Source of the DNA: Nectonema munidae | Lineage: Eukaryota > Nematomorpha > Nectonematoida > Nectonematidae | Length of the DNA: 64,000 bases | Direction of reading: 5' to 3' | Assembly: GCA_030549495.1 (NCBI GenBank) | Contig: JAUIRK010000046.1 | Coordinates: 434,001 to 498,000, forward strand | Shown: one piece after another, positions 42,852-55,520 of the stretch | How the letters are laid out: each line of letters starts with the position of its first letter | Numbering within the stretch: the stretch's first letter is position 1 | The notes under the pieces: model-generated | What the model was told of the DNA's origin: nothing | The model's input: only the letters and a program-made list of their open reading frames with translations | Database searches by the model: none | Made by a program: the position numbers and the translations under genes

Positions 42852-43429
42852 TATTTTTCTTTATATATAAATTTTCAAGATTATTTCGACACAAAAAAAG
42901 TAATTTAAAAATTAAGACGTAATAATTGGTCGAAGAAAATTGACTTAACTGCTACACTCTGATTTTAGTGATTTTTAAACGTAGATCTAATCTACTGTTT
43001 GCCAACCCATGAAGGCCCAATCACCAAAAGTATGACATTGAATATTGTGAAATAACACAATGATTACATTCTATTTACTCAATTCCCTTTTGAGCAATTT
43101 GATACTAAGAAGTTTTAAGATTAATAAAACTAGTTTTGTGAGTTTTGGCATAAATAATGATAATTTTAAGATTTAAGCTTTGAATTAAAAGAGAATAAAA
43201 AAATTTCGCGCATCACCATCAGAAAACACTATATTAGCCGATTAACCTAAAAATGGCTTGCCACCCGAGCTCACTGTAATATTGTCAAAAAATCAGTTCA
43301 CCTGGATCAAAGCTATCTCCTTTCGGACTAAATTTGAGTGTGAGAGGCAATAAAGAAAAAGCGCCAAATTTGCTCACAATTTTTCTCCTCGCTTCATTAG
43401 TTGCCTTAATTAATTCGCTTCACAACCCT

Positions 43430-43920
43430 CACTAATTGCACCATGGCGCCATACCAGTTTTCTCTTTCAAGAATCGATAAATGATTTCTTCAAATATGCA
43501 AATGCCAAAATTGCTTTTGCTTCCAAAGCCATATAATTGAAAAGGCGGAGTTGTGTCAACTTTCATATTCCTACACGCACACTCCCAATATGGTGTATAC
43601 CATCTTATCTGCATATTAGCAATCTTTTTTACTAGGATATCCAGTTTTATTGATGGCAAACAACGCTGCAATTAAAATGGCTGCATTGCTTGATGACCCT
43701 GACCAACACCATGCTGATTACAGCAGGAAGGAGGTGAAGTACGTCGATACAAATTTGTGCCACATCGCATTTTATACTCCCTTTCCAATGAAAAGAGACG
43801 CCATCCCCATTTTATGGGCATGCATATTCATTTTAGTTGCTCATTTTCAAATCATAGATGTGTTCATCACAATCTTTATACGTAAAAGAGCAGAGTATTG
43901 CTGATAGTGAAGATTAAGCC
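43430..43920. promoter_or_regulatory. GC-richer island with POU-type motifs, 8.5 kb upstream of Delta
   Basis: About 490 bases of sharply different composition. ATGCAAAT, a perfect POU octamer, lies at 43496-43503, and ATGCATATTCAT, a palindrome-like POU dimer form, at 43820-43831. Overlapping open frames on both strands (79-84 residues) have no recognisable content. Regulatory function is inferred. Confidence 0.3.
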
Positions 43921-44339
43921 GTGTTCAGGCATAATAATAAAAATAATTCCATTCGAAGAAATGAATTTATTTTTGTAAATCTACGTAAGAAAATAAAATC
44001 TTCTGCTTTAAATATATAAAAAAAATTCCATTGAAAAAGAAAGGAGACCTATCAAGGGAATAATTAATTCAATTTTCTATTTTTTGCTATGATTCCTGCA
44101 AACACGTGGCAAGACATCTGTATCACATTGGGCACACTTTTTAGCTATAGGTAATAAGTTAAAATGTTCAAAAAATAAAATTGAACAGTTAAAAGTGGAT
44201 AATGAGCAGGAATATGACTAAACTTTGTAATTAATTAACTGACCAGATAACTAACCAAATGTCGAACTATCTATGCAACTTCATGTAAAAAATATTGAAC
44301 TTTTTGGTAAAAAAGTTATAGAAGAAATCTCGTTTTAGC

Positions 44340-45060
44340 TGTCACGAAATCCTGTTTTGGTTGTCAACGTGATCTCCTGTTGCTAAGGGTTAAAGGAACT
44401 GGACAAGACCTTACATGTATTACAAGCATAATTATTAAATCTACGTGTACAAGCGTGTTTGCACAGAGTACAAATTTGTTTGTTACTTCCCCCCAATACA
44501 AAGGCTGCCGTGATAGAGTGAATGCCTTGATGCCAGGCTGTTGCGTGTTCTGCAGCTTCTGGGGGCCGGTATCAACAATTGTTGTGGAGTGAGTTGGGAG
44601 CGAAGGCAATGAATAACCTAAATACCCGCACTGCCATTGTTCCGAGTCACTTTTCGCGAACAAAGTGGTACTCGACAGGCATGCCAACAAGCGCTTGTGA
44701 ATGCTTCAATCTGTTTACATGTGTACTTTTCTGGATGCGTGTTTATAGTACGGCGTTCATTTAAATGGGATCTCCAGGCACGAAGCGCATTAAAATGGCG
44801 TCCACCACAGAGATGATGAAGGCCAATTTGAGGATAAGCCGGGAAAGGGAGAAAACGGCACGTGTAAAATTTGCACGCATCTCTGATCAACTTGTCATTT
44901 ATAATTGCGGTGCTGCTATCCTTTCTTTCTTTTTGCCAAGTAGGAAAAGTTTGGGGGTTCCACTTTAAAAAGAGTAAACCTAACTATATGGATTATTTTG
45001 TAAGCTCTCGCATCGGGCGCCTGCCCCCTGAAAACCTAACTTGGGTGATAACAGGGGCGG
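44340..45060. promoter_or_regulatory. GC-richer island with clustered Sox-type and one Hes-type motif
   Basis: The largest island, about 700 bases, 9.5-10 kb upstream of Delta. Sox/TCF-type words: ACAAAGG (44498-44504), the palindrome AACAATTGTT (44574-44583), ATTGTT (44636-44641) and ACAAAG (44660-44665), four within 170 bases. GGCACGTGT (44857-44865) matches the E(spl)/Hes consensus; another CACGTG lies at 44103. Four short open frames on both strands have no domain. I read it as a candidate neural enhancer of Delta, untested. Confidence 0.35.
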
Positions 45061-47420
45061 ATTTGGAAAAAAATTTAACTCTCTTCATTTTATAACATTT
45101 TTTGTAAAATGAATTTTTGCGAATTTTTAATTTACAAAAGCATTGTTAAACAATTCCCAGAGTAATACGCGTATTGTAAAAGGAACATTTACTCATATCA
45201 GGTTAAGGATTTGAATATTGAAATATCATATCTTCTTTCACAAAATGAAACTAATTTTTTTCTCAATGTAGGTATTTATGCCTAGCTACTATTATAAACT
45301 CATAAAATTGATATATTCACATTTTAAACCTATTATATAGATCAAACACAATTTTAGCACAGATGCTACGCTTAATGATTGTATAGAAATCTATGTTCTT
45401 TAAAATAGCTTTACGGGGAATAGCGCAAAAATATTTTTAACTGGTTTAGTTACTTTGCGGGTTTGGGCTAATGCTATTAATATTTTTCAGGACTAGGTAG
45501 CGTAAATCAGGATATGTTTAAAACCATATAATGACAATTCTAAAACTAAAATACCCGGAGAAGGAAAAAAAGCGAACACAAAAATTTGGAACATAATATT
45601 TATTACAAATAAGTAGGGTGACAAGATGGCCAAATTTGTCTCGACAAATGCAAATTTTGTAAAGAAAAAAAAAATTTCCCGTATTTTTCTAAAACCTAAA
45701 ATTTCGCGATTTTCTCTGGTATTTATCTCTAAATGATTTAATATCAAAATAATAAACAACTTTTCTGAATTACTGAAAATAATTCAAAATATTTTGGAAT
45801 ACAAGCTTGCAAATATAGAGAAAAATTTTCCCTTTGATGGAGTGTCAATAGAATGATTGTAGAAACAAATCATCTATTGAAACAGTATTGCCCCAGTGAC
45901 ATCGTGGTTAGACCCAGAGATTTCCTTTCAAAACTTTCGCATTCGGTTCCCGATTTACCCCAAATAGAATTTCTTGTTGTTTAATCATTTTTTTAATTAA
46001 TGTGTTGTTTCTTTATTTATAATCTGGTAAGCATGCATACCAATTAGTATAAATAAAATCTCAAAATTGTTTAATAAAATAATAATATTATTATTATTTA
46101 TCAAGGCTCATTTTATATATGTAAAATTTTTTAAATAAATTTTTTTACAAAATAATTTTTTAGTTCTCAAAATTTTACCTTTATAATAATTTTAGTTTAC
46201 TTTTTCGTTTTTAAAAAAAGATAGTTAATTCAAACTTATTTTAATTTCGTTAAGCGAATTTTGATACCTAAACATTTACGCTAGAATTTTATCATATGGT
46301 AGTCGCTGTTTCGCTAGCAATGAATATGGCACTATAAAGAAATGAAGAATGTTTTTTAATGAGTTTAATTAAAGTAATATTTGACCATGTGAAAAATGAG
46401 GGATTTCGATTGATCAATATAAAAATCTAAATTTAAATCATAATGAAGTTATGAAACTTCAATTTTGTGTGCATTACATTGAGATTCTTTAAAATCTTGT
46501 ATTCTTTAATCTGATGGTTATGATTTTGCTGACTAGATTCGTAATATGGAAGATAAGAAAATTGGGGCATTATTTAAATCAAGGTTTTAGAGGCGGGAAA
46601 AAGTCTGAATAGATTGCACAAAAGGGCTTTGCTATTATTACATTGATTCAGTAATGGAACTTAAAATTCCTTATGATTTTAAATTTAGGGTTTCTGGCTC
46701 CGTCTCCAGGAAATTTGCATAGAACACCCACTCTGCTCCAAACCCTGATTTAAATACCCAAAGTTTATAAGCGAAGAAAAATAAAAGATTTATACTGATT
46801 CACTTATGATTGCCGCACTAATGCAACAAATTAGAAAATTGCAAATTTTAATTTTGAAAAATTGAGAAGGCGAATGAGTAGATGGAAAAATAAAATACCC
46901 TTTTGAGTTATGAAGGTCAGCAAACAGCCTCGCACCCAAAAACAATTGAAAACAATATGTCAAGTAAAAGAAATTGTGAAGTAATACGCAATTAGTTCTC
47001 AAGAGCTATGCCTGTTATTTCCTTTATGAATACTCTCTCATCATTCTGAATAATAGTCAAAATTTAGTGTTGGTGGAATGAAGAAGAATTATTATAGTAC
47101 GTTAAAATTAATAACTTGACCATTGTTAGAAGGAATGCATCTTGCTGCTTCTGTCTTCTATGTCCTTCACTGATCTATACATTTTCTATTTATCTCGCTA
47201 GGTTTTTTTTTAGCAACCTCACAATTAGACACAAAATGTTAATTTATTATTTACATCGAAAAGTATAGCAAATAAAATATTTATTTGTTAAACACCTGAT
47301 TAACAATATGGCTGCATTTCATTTAAAGTATATTTATTTAAGTATATATTACATGCACAGCTGGATGATGAGTTGTAAAATCGAACAAGAGTTTTTGATT
47401 TAGTTTTTGTGAAAAATGAT
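45061..47420. other. AT-rich intergenic DNA
   Basis: No gene found. A lone hAT-like end, CAGGGGCGGATTTGG, lies at 45054. A short tRNA-like stretch at 45885-45955 (GTGGTTAGACCC, then CGGTTCCCGAT) may be an eroded tRNA-derived retroposon but folds poorly. Confidence 0.35.
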
Positions 47421-47800
47421 TTCCTTCAATTATGTTGACTTCGCTTTACATACAAGCCCAAAAGAACAACAGGTGTGAGGAGAAAAACAAGTTAAGCGAT
47501 AATAAGTTTGCTGGATAAAGAAGTGGTTGTTGGAAAGCAGTCTTCTGCCAGAAGCATTATTATTCTCCTCACAAAGGAGGTTTGTGGGAGGACAAAGCGG
47601 CTGAATGCGCTTCTCCACATCTCCCGCTGATGTGTCATGGGGAGCTAAGTGTGCTTCCTTCATTGTTCTTCTTCAAGACTTTTCACGCAGAGCCATTGAC
47701 TCCTTTGTCTTTGCATTCAGACACAGTGTTTTCGATTTCCACTTGGAAGTGCACAACTCCAAATAAACACCAGCGTAAATAACCTCTTGAAGATTTTCTC
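47420..47800. promoter_or_regulatory. GC-richer island with Sox-type motifs, 12.5 kb upstream of Delta
   Basis: The motif content resembles the 44.3-kb island: ACAAAGG (47571-47577), ACAAAG (47592-47597), ATTGTT (47662-47667), and CTTTGT (47703-47708), plus a CAGGTG E-box (47470-47475). No credible coding frame. The call is inference from composition and motif clustering. Confidence 0.3.
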
Positions 47801-50800
47801 TTCCTATAGAAGTGATGTACTTATTTGCATAATTTCAAGTTCATTTCTAAACAACTTTTAATTACGACATTCTTTGCTTGAATTAATTTGTCAAAATTCA
47901 ATTCTCCATTCCACAATCTCTTATCTCTGCTTCGTTCTCGTTTACTCATCTATTTTCGAGATATCAAAGTAGAGTTGTGTGTGAAATATCATCCTAGTAT
48001 TTGCCTCGCTAAAATTTTCACCGCGAAAAATAGCACCTCCCGAAATTATCAGACTGGTATAGTCCATCAATTGACTTCTTGGAATGAGAGAGAACAGTCA
48101 TTGAGAATTGGGAAATTTATTCCTATAGCTCTTTTCGAGCAATATCTTAAAAGTTATATTCTTGTTTTCAATAGATTAATTGCAGCTAAAGACTTTTTAA
48201 TAGGAATCAATTACATTTTATTATCCACAAATGATTTAGTCATTGTTTTCTAAATCTGATTTTCAATACCACATGTGCTTCTTTGGAATGGCGAAGTACT
48301 AAGTGTTTAGGCAAAAAATGGCGCTTTGAAAAAATGCTCATAAAACTTTAATTTAGATCACTCCACATTTTCACGAAAGAATAAAATTTAACTGCTAAAG
48401 CGCGTAATCATTAATTGTAATATAAGAATACTGATCAAAGATTATTTACCTCATTGTTTCTTGCACTTGTTAAAATATTTGGTACTGTCTGCCAATAATA
48501 TACAGTCATGATGACACATATATTACCGAATGCTTTAGGGGGATGAGGAAAATTGTTCATTTTCAAAGGAAACTCTATGCTTTGTAAGTGATCTTATATA
48601 CGACACGAAAGTATGTTTACATGTTTGGTATTTCATTTATTCTTTTTGCATGTTTCGTATACTTAACATAAAAGAAAAAAACATTATTCGAATTTAGTTA
48701 TCAAATATTTAAATAATGAAAATTAAGATCAAGATTGAATTATCTGATGAAAAAGGTTATTGTCATAAAACACTCGTAATGCAATACAAAGTTAATTCCG
48801 TTTTGTATTTCTCTTATTGTTCTTCTCAAATATATATTTTTAATTATCATTACTTGAAGATATTGATTTAAAATTCATTTTTTAACCTATTATACTTATT
48901 CTTATTTTAAACATATGCGAGGTAAAACGTTTGATTTGACAATGAAATTGGGGTAATTAAATTTTGCAAAAAGATAATTCAATACTGATTTCAAGAAGGC
49001 CGCAAAAATTGATCCTTACTTATGAATTTTTGGATAATTTTTACGAAGAATAGAGGAATTAACTTTAAAGATGAAAGAAAAATGTTCCTAAATCATTTGC
49101 AATCAAAAACTTCAATTCAAAATCCTTTAAGTTTAAGTAGACGATGGCATCGCGGGTAAAGTGGAATGGAGATCTTATTTTTCAAATTTGCAATGCCTTT
49201 TTTTCTACTTAGAAAAACCTAGAAAAATGTAAAATGTAAAAATTCTAAAATTCTATAAACTTTAGAAAAATGTTTACTCAAACATTTTCTCATGGATTTA
49301 AGAGAAACAAATCATCACTCAATTTTTTCTTCTCCCTTTACTTTTTTCATCTCCTTTTTTATATGAAGTACATAAATCTAAAAATACATTCTTTCATACC
49401 TTCGCATAAACAAAGTAAAGATGTTTTTGTCCAGGAAAAATATTTTTTATCAATATATGATACAAAAAAAAATTTAGTTCCTGATTTAAATTTATATAAT
49501 TAAGCCATTCTTTTACTAAAGCTCTATATGTTATGCCTAGTGTTTTCGCTAAAGCTTTCGTACGGCGGATGTCCGGTCAATTAAAAAAGAAAGGCCGGTT
49601 TAATTGGGGGACAGCCCAGAAAAATTATCATTAGTAATTATGAAATTTATATTTACTGTATATAATGACAAAAATTATTATTATTTAAAATATTTATTTT
49701 TTCAAATACATTTTTACATACATTTTTTGCAAGTCTATATTAAATATTATATTTATTGACATATGTAGGGGACGAATACATTGAATATGTAACATTATTT
49801 TAATAACGCACAAGCAAATTTTTTGCAGGCAAATGTTCATAAAGACATAAAGATGGAGTTATGTCAATCAAAAATCTTAATATGATCCAAAATATAATAA
49901 AGGATGCACATCTTCAAATAAAATATACTCTTTTTTATTATAATAGTCGGAATAAAATATAATTCTAAAAGTTTCTCTTAAAATTTCTATTTTGAGTATT
50001 TAAACTTAATTAAATTCAATTTGCAATAAATTTTGCGTAAAATTGAATTCGCGTATAAGTATTCATTACTTATAGACATGTAATTTTCTTCAAGAAAAAT
50101 GATAGTTATACGCAAATAATTTTTTTCGCTTTGATGTCAAAATTTATGAAAGATGATCTCTATTCGATAAAGTTGGAATTGCATAGCTGATAAATATTAT
50201 ATACAGTAAGTTTCTACCTTTTTAAATATTTGGAGTATTAGTGATTAACCCAGTTTGTTATAATAAAGAGGATGTCGTTCTATTTGGATCATATGGTGAT
50301 CCGTCAGCCTAGAATTGAAAAATGTGAAGAATTTTGATGTGGAGGGTATAATAATGAATAATATAAAACGTTTATACATGATAGAAACCTTAATAAAATG
50401 CTACCTATTCGCTAACTTTTTCACGTTATTACCCACTCTCTCACTTAAAAAATCTAAATAGTCGACGTGTAGGTTTTATTAATTTTACTTTGTGACTCAA
50501 GTTTTTTCGTATTGATTGTGTCACATTTATAGTTTTATTTTATTTATTCATTTTTTGTGAAAATTATCTTTTATGCTTAGAAGATATTGTTTGTTTCTTG
50601 CAAAGCCACCTACGTAGCCGGCACAAAAAATAACTGCACGGACTCGTGGTAAGTACTAGAACCCTGACTCTGAACTATTTCAAGGGAAACTTTGTTAATT
50701 TTAATCATAAATTTTGAAAACTCAGCTACACTTTACGTTGTGGGGAAGTACACTTTATAACTATAAATTTTTATTATCATTTTCAATATATGAAATTTTT

Positions 50801-51560
50801 TCAAAGTTAAAAAAATTGAACGGTTTAATTCAATTAATAAAAGACATCGTTTTGGAAAATGATACTAAAACATGGCAGCTTTATTATAAAAATTGTATTG
50901 TTTCTGTTCGAGTATTTTGTCAAATTCGAATCAAATAAGATCCCAAATGCCTTGGACTTGTAGCTCGGCTATATCCATGATATATGCGATTCGTTTTTTC
51001 TTATTTTTTTGGCCTCATTCTTACTAAACTTTTTACAATGTTTCTTCCTCTTATATATCCTTATATAAAAATAAATAAATGTAATAAAAGATGAATCATA
51101 TGTTTTTGTGTTAAATACTGGATATCTGTTGTAGCCCCTTAAAGTGCTGATCCTTTAGGATTTATTTTTATAAATTCTTCATCTCCCACACAATATTTGA
51201 AATCGTCTAGGTTTGCATACCTTGATCTAGATTTTGTTTCCTATTTTTGGATAGTAAAAAATTATTCCATCATTTATACACGAAAGGAAACTCTACAGAA
51301 AAAAACATCACTTCCTCAGCTTGAAATACGTGCTACACTGAAAGTACACAGAAGCAGAAAGTCCTCCACTGAAACCGGATTTCATATAATTACCCTCTTA
51401 CGACGATGCAGCAACTTTAAAGCATTTGAGGAACAGGACAAGTGTGTATGCCAGGATTAATCTGTTTATAAGTTTAACTCTCTTCTCTCGTATCATAAAC
51501 TTGTGTTTCTCGGTCTAAAGCTTGAAACAAATGGAAACACAAACTTCACTTCATTAGGTG
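47801..51560. other. AT-rich intergenic DNA
   Basis: No gene found. A 121-residue open frame at 47888-48253 (+) has no domain and AT-driven composition. A compact GC-rich patch with GGATGTCCGGTCAATT and GGCCGGTTTAATTGG (49567-49606) looks like a partial inverted repeat of an eroded element. Confidence 0.35.
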
Positions 51561-52200
51561 GGGGGGGATTTGTTGAAGACGATTGCCTGCGCCCACACTT
51601 TGCAAATCTGTGTTTAAAATGTTTTTACTTGGACAAGAAACAGAGGTGACGCCAAGATAACTACTGTCTAAGCCAGCATGAGTACCTTTGATAGGGCAAC
51701 TTCTTCCTGATTATCTTCATCCATTAGCATCATTATCACCGTAGAAAACATTGCAAACGATATCTCTGCCTATCTGGTTGTCTAGATCAGATGTTTATTA
51801 AATACTTACCTTGTTGACGCACACACATAACATGGGTGTTCTTACAGAGAACAACAATTTCATTATCGCATCTACCGGATGTAAAATACACACAACTGAA
51901 AACCCCTCAGTACAAGACTGAAACACATGTGTAAAAGTAAACATAGCCTTTTCAAAACTAAACGGTTGAGTGGTGAGGCATGGACTACTAGATCCCTCAC
52001 ACCCACCCCTCCAAATCCAAGTAACGGTTGGCGAGCGAACTCAACATTTGTCGGTAAAACGATTTGTTTGTAGGTAGAAGTTTTCGTAACTTGTGTTTCC
52101 ACTGAGGGGCATGCTTTAATCCCTCCAAAACGAAGCCTTCCTATTGGTAAATGTACTGACTCGCCCAGTCCCATTACGAACTCAACCTCATTTGCATATA
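51560..52200. promoter_or_regulatory. GC-richer island with POU octamer, 17 kb upstream of Delta
   Basis: About 640 bases with raised GC and a perfect octamer ATTTGCAT (52190-52197). A 100-residue minus-strand frame (51872-52174) has no recognisable content. Regulatory role inferred from composition and motif only. Confidence 0.25.
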
Positions 52201-53541
52201 CTTTTTGAAAATTGTTTCATAATAATTATTTTTTAGTTATTTATTTATTTAGCACATCTTTAGTTATTTACAGGTATTTATTTAGTTTACGCTTTATATT
52301 TTTCTCTATAACTTCAAATAAAATTTGATTGGAAGTAAACTCTTGCACTACTTGAACGAGTTGATGTTCATACTTATTGGAAAGTTGAAACAATAAATGC
52401 TACGCGTTGTAACCCAGATGGGGCGAACCGCTGTAAGGTAGATATAACGTTTTGCCAGCTAACTAACCAACTCAAGACTTTTTAACAAATTATAGTTAAT
52501 CCAAAAACGAACTCAATAAATTTGTTTCAAGCGTTTTTTTGAATAAAGTAAATTTTATCTAACTAGCAAACAATGAAGCTACAATATTTTTTGAATAGAT
52601 TTTTTGCAAATAGTTTTGTATATCATACTTAAATATTTGCATTTTAAAAATCAAATATTATCATTTATTTTTATTATTTTGTCTCTCATTCGATTTTAAA
52701 TAAATTCTTCTTATTATTCTTTATCATCTGTTTTACAAACTTTTAATCAATTTACTTCATTTTTATATATTTTATTTTACGATAAAAATTCCTTGCGGCT
52801 AAATATCCATGCTACGAAATGTGTCTCGTCATCAAAAAGAACATCTGTTCGTAAATTCATTTTGTTATCAACATATATCTTCAAAGGCATTCTTTCTCAC
52901 TCCATGCATTTGTATATTCATGGTTCAGGATCTATTTTACTTTAACCCTACATTTCGAAAAATTGGGTGAATCAACTTTTTTTGAAAAAGTATTTATTGC
53001 TAACCATGTGTGTAAGGAAATAATTACGAAATTTTGTATGCATTCAAGTATAAATCTCTTAAGGGCATTTCAAAAAGTTGCAAATTGTTCAATGGTTCGC
53101 AAACATTCAGATGTCTTTTTCTTTTTCCTCACACTTTAACCTTTCTACTGAACCACTTTAAATTGGTTCTATGCAAATGTTCGTATATAACACAAATTTG
53201 GAAAATTTTTAGGATTTTTGATGCTTCCTATGATATTTTCTCTAATTGAGTAATATCAAATTTTTTAGATAATTTAATAAGTTATAATTGACAAGTATAT
53301 GTCTTTTATTTCCGTAGATTTCAATAGGTTACGAGGGAAATAGCAGTAGTTATATGAATTCTTTCTCTTTATGTAGAAGAGAAAGAGGGAAGCAAGATTA
53401 TACCTATACACTTGGAGAGGGAACGGATGTATTCAGGCCCAACATATGACAGCCTGAAAAATTAAATTATGTGGTTGCTAAATACTCCAAGAGTAGCAAC
53501 AAAAATTTTTCTTTCAACACGTATGATGGAAAAGAGATACC
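52201..53541. other. AT-rich intergenic DNA
   Basis: No gene, RNA or bounded repeat recognised. Confidence 0.4.
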
Positions 53542-54167
53542 CGATCATATGAAGAATAACCACCCCAAGACAATATTTTAGTAGCAAGTGAATAACAAGC
53601 ACCCCGCATGACTCTTTTGAAGAACCACCACCCCAAATAGTTTTCTAATAATATTGTACAGAATATACAACTGAAGCAAAATTAAAAAAATTTATTTAGT
53701 AAAAACTAAAATATTAAAATTTACATTTACTTTAATAATAAAACATTTTGTTTTCAAAAGTTTTTGAGTTTTGATCCAAGTAATAACATATAAAGAATTT
53801 TGATTTAGTAAAGGCAAAATAAAATCTTGAAAATTCATTTTGTGAGAAGAATAAAAAATAAACAATAAGTATACATCTATAATATTATATAGCTGACTTG
53901 CAAAACAGGATATTGTTTCAAGATTATACAGTGTTATGAGATTAAATATATACTAGTGATTATATATAGTATGTTTTCAGGAAATCAGTATCAGTGTAAT
54001 CCGATTAAAAACACTTTGTTTAGTATACGCTCGAATTTAATTATACAATACACATTTCAAAATTTAAATAAATATAAAACTCAACTGAAGAATAGCCACC
54101 CTAAAAATTTCCCTTCTGAAGAATAGCCACCCCAGAATTGTTGGAGTGGTTGTTCTTCATATGATCC
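53542..54167. mobile_element. Mutator-type MITE, 626 bp, with exact 9-bp duplication and subterminal repeats
   Basis: The 9-bp AGAGATACC flanks both ends exactly (53533-53541 and 54168-54176). Terminal inverted repeats of about 26 bases begin CGATCATATGAAGAATAACC (left) and GGATCATATGAAGAACAACC (right, inverted), 18 of 20 alike. The unit GAAGAAYARCCACCCC recurs in direct orientation near 53618, 54087 and 54115, inside the terminal repeats. A 9-bp duplication with repeated subterminal binding-site-like units fits Mutator-type elements; Merlin or P types are alternatives. The interior is noncoding. The exact duplication suggests a fairly recent insertion. Confidence 0.85.
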
Positions 54168-54447
54168 AGAGATACCAAGTGTTTCAGTTTAACACATACT
54201 ATCAAATATATGAATGTAAAATAATGACAGAGTCAAGAAACTTGCAATCTTTACTAACGCAATTTTATCAACTTAATTAATAAATTATATAAAATAAATA
54301 TGCAGTAAAAATTAGAAAAAAACGAAAACTCAAGTGCATTAAAATCCTTGCATAATTTTAAAAATTTTATCTTTCCAAATCCTTGAATTTTAAAAATTTT
54401 GGGAGATCTAACAGAATTTCTTTGAATTTCAAAATAAAAATATGATT

Positions 54448-54545
54448 ATAACCCATTTAAGACCTATGTTCCCAATTCTTACTTTAAATGGAATTAAATA
54501 GGAATTACTAAAGTCGTCTACTTTGTTTGGTCCTAAATATGTCAA
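54448..54545. mobile_element. piggyBac-like MITE, 98 bp, worn ends
   Basis: ATAACCCATTTAAGACCTATG at the left and GTTTGGTCCTAAATATGTCAA at the right form diverged inverted repeats. The interior GGAATTAAATAGGAATTACT and AGTCGTCTACTTTG matches the copy at 42210. Confidence 0.6.
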
Positions 54546-55309
54546 ATGTACTTTCTTTATTTTTTATATTTTGAACATAAATGAAAGCGAATTTTTTATT
54601 AATTTTACGAACATTTCATAAATGTTAGTAGATTTTGGGAATTATATGGGATGACGCCAAAAAGTCTCATAAGAATTTGGCATTACGTGAACTCAATGAA
54701 ACTCCTCAGGTATATGATTTGAAGAATATCTGACAATTTGAGATCCATTCATAAAAGAACATCTGTCGTGGACATATAATTTTTTATGGATCGTGAACAT
54801 CATTTATCAACTTTTGAATTATAACGCAAAAATTACTAATATATAAGTTTTGTTGTTTATCTTACCATCTAAATTCATGTATGTCCTTTCTTCTTTCTTT
54901 ATAAAGAATGCATTAATATATTTAGATAGAATTTTTTTCAACTATATTTTTTCTCCTAAGGATACAATTTTTGCAACCGTTTAAATTCCAAAGATATGCA
55001 ATATTTAGTTCGTCTCACGTGAATAAACAAAAAGTACCCGTAGAAACTCTAACAGAGAAATTAAAAAACAATAATTTCCTTTTTAAAAACATTTCATATA
55101 CATATTTTCATGGAAAAAATTTTTTAGGTTTTACAAAATAGCAATTTTAATATGGCTAAGTTGAAATATGATTCTTCCTTGTTGAGAACCACTGCCCTTA
55201 ACTGGTCTGTTAATATAGTTATATATATATATGTATAGGGCGAGAGAGTGTGTTTATAAAATTCATTAAAAAGTTTTTATAATAGTAATTTTCAATTTTA
55301 GCTCAAAAT
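54546..55309. other. AT-rich intergenic DNA
   Basis: No gene found. GTTGAGAACCACTG at 55181-55194 is the classic right end of Charlie-like hAT MITEs, but I could not find its left partner. An AT dinucleotide run lies at 55216-55232. Confidence 0.35.
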
Positions 55310-55520
55310 CTTGTTGGCCTCGCTGGATAAAGTTTAATTTCACAGTGGATCAGCATTTTATCTTTCATGAGCGGAGGAGAATGAATTCATCCGCCGCATA
55401 ACATCCATTATTCTCCAGAGTTCAATGAAAAGCGCTCCAAATGTCGAGTATCATGGTCTCATTCACCGCGCTTTGACAATGCGCTCACATGCCTTGTGTC
55501 ATAACATTCATATAATTGTC
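55310..55520. promoter_or_regulatory. short GC-richer island, 20 kb upstream of Delta
   Basis: About 200 bases above background (GAGCGGAGGAGAATGAATTC, AATGCGCTCACATGCC). It has no gene content and no bounded repeat. Regulatory role is a guess from composition. Confidence 0.18.

Noticed and set aside
44618-44890. 90-residue minus-strand frame in the 44.3-kb island
   Set aside because: Overlapping frames on both strands are equally open, which points to base composition and not to coding.
45054-45068. CAGGGGCGGATTTGG, a hAT-like terminus
   Set aside because: No partner end or duplication could be found within several kilobases.
45885-45955. tRNA-like sequence on the plus strand
   Set aside because: GTGGTTAGACC and GGTTCCCGAT recall tRNA boxes, but the arms do not pair and no repeat tail or duplication is visible.
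55181-55194. GTTGAGAACCACTG, a hAT MITE right end
   Set aside because: The left end is missing; it may be a solo fragment.
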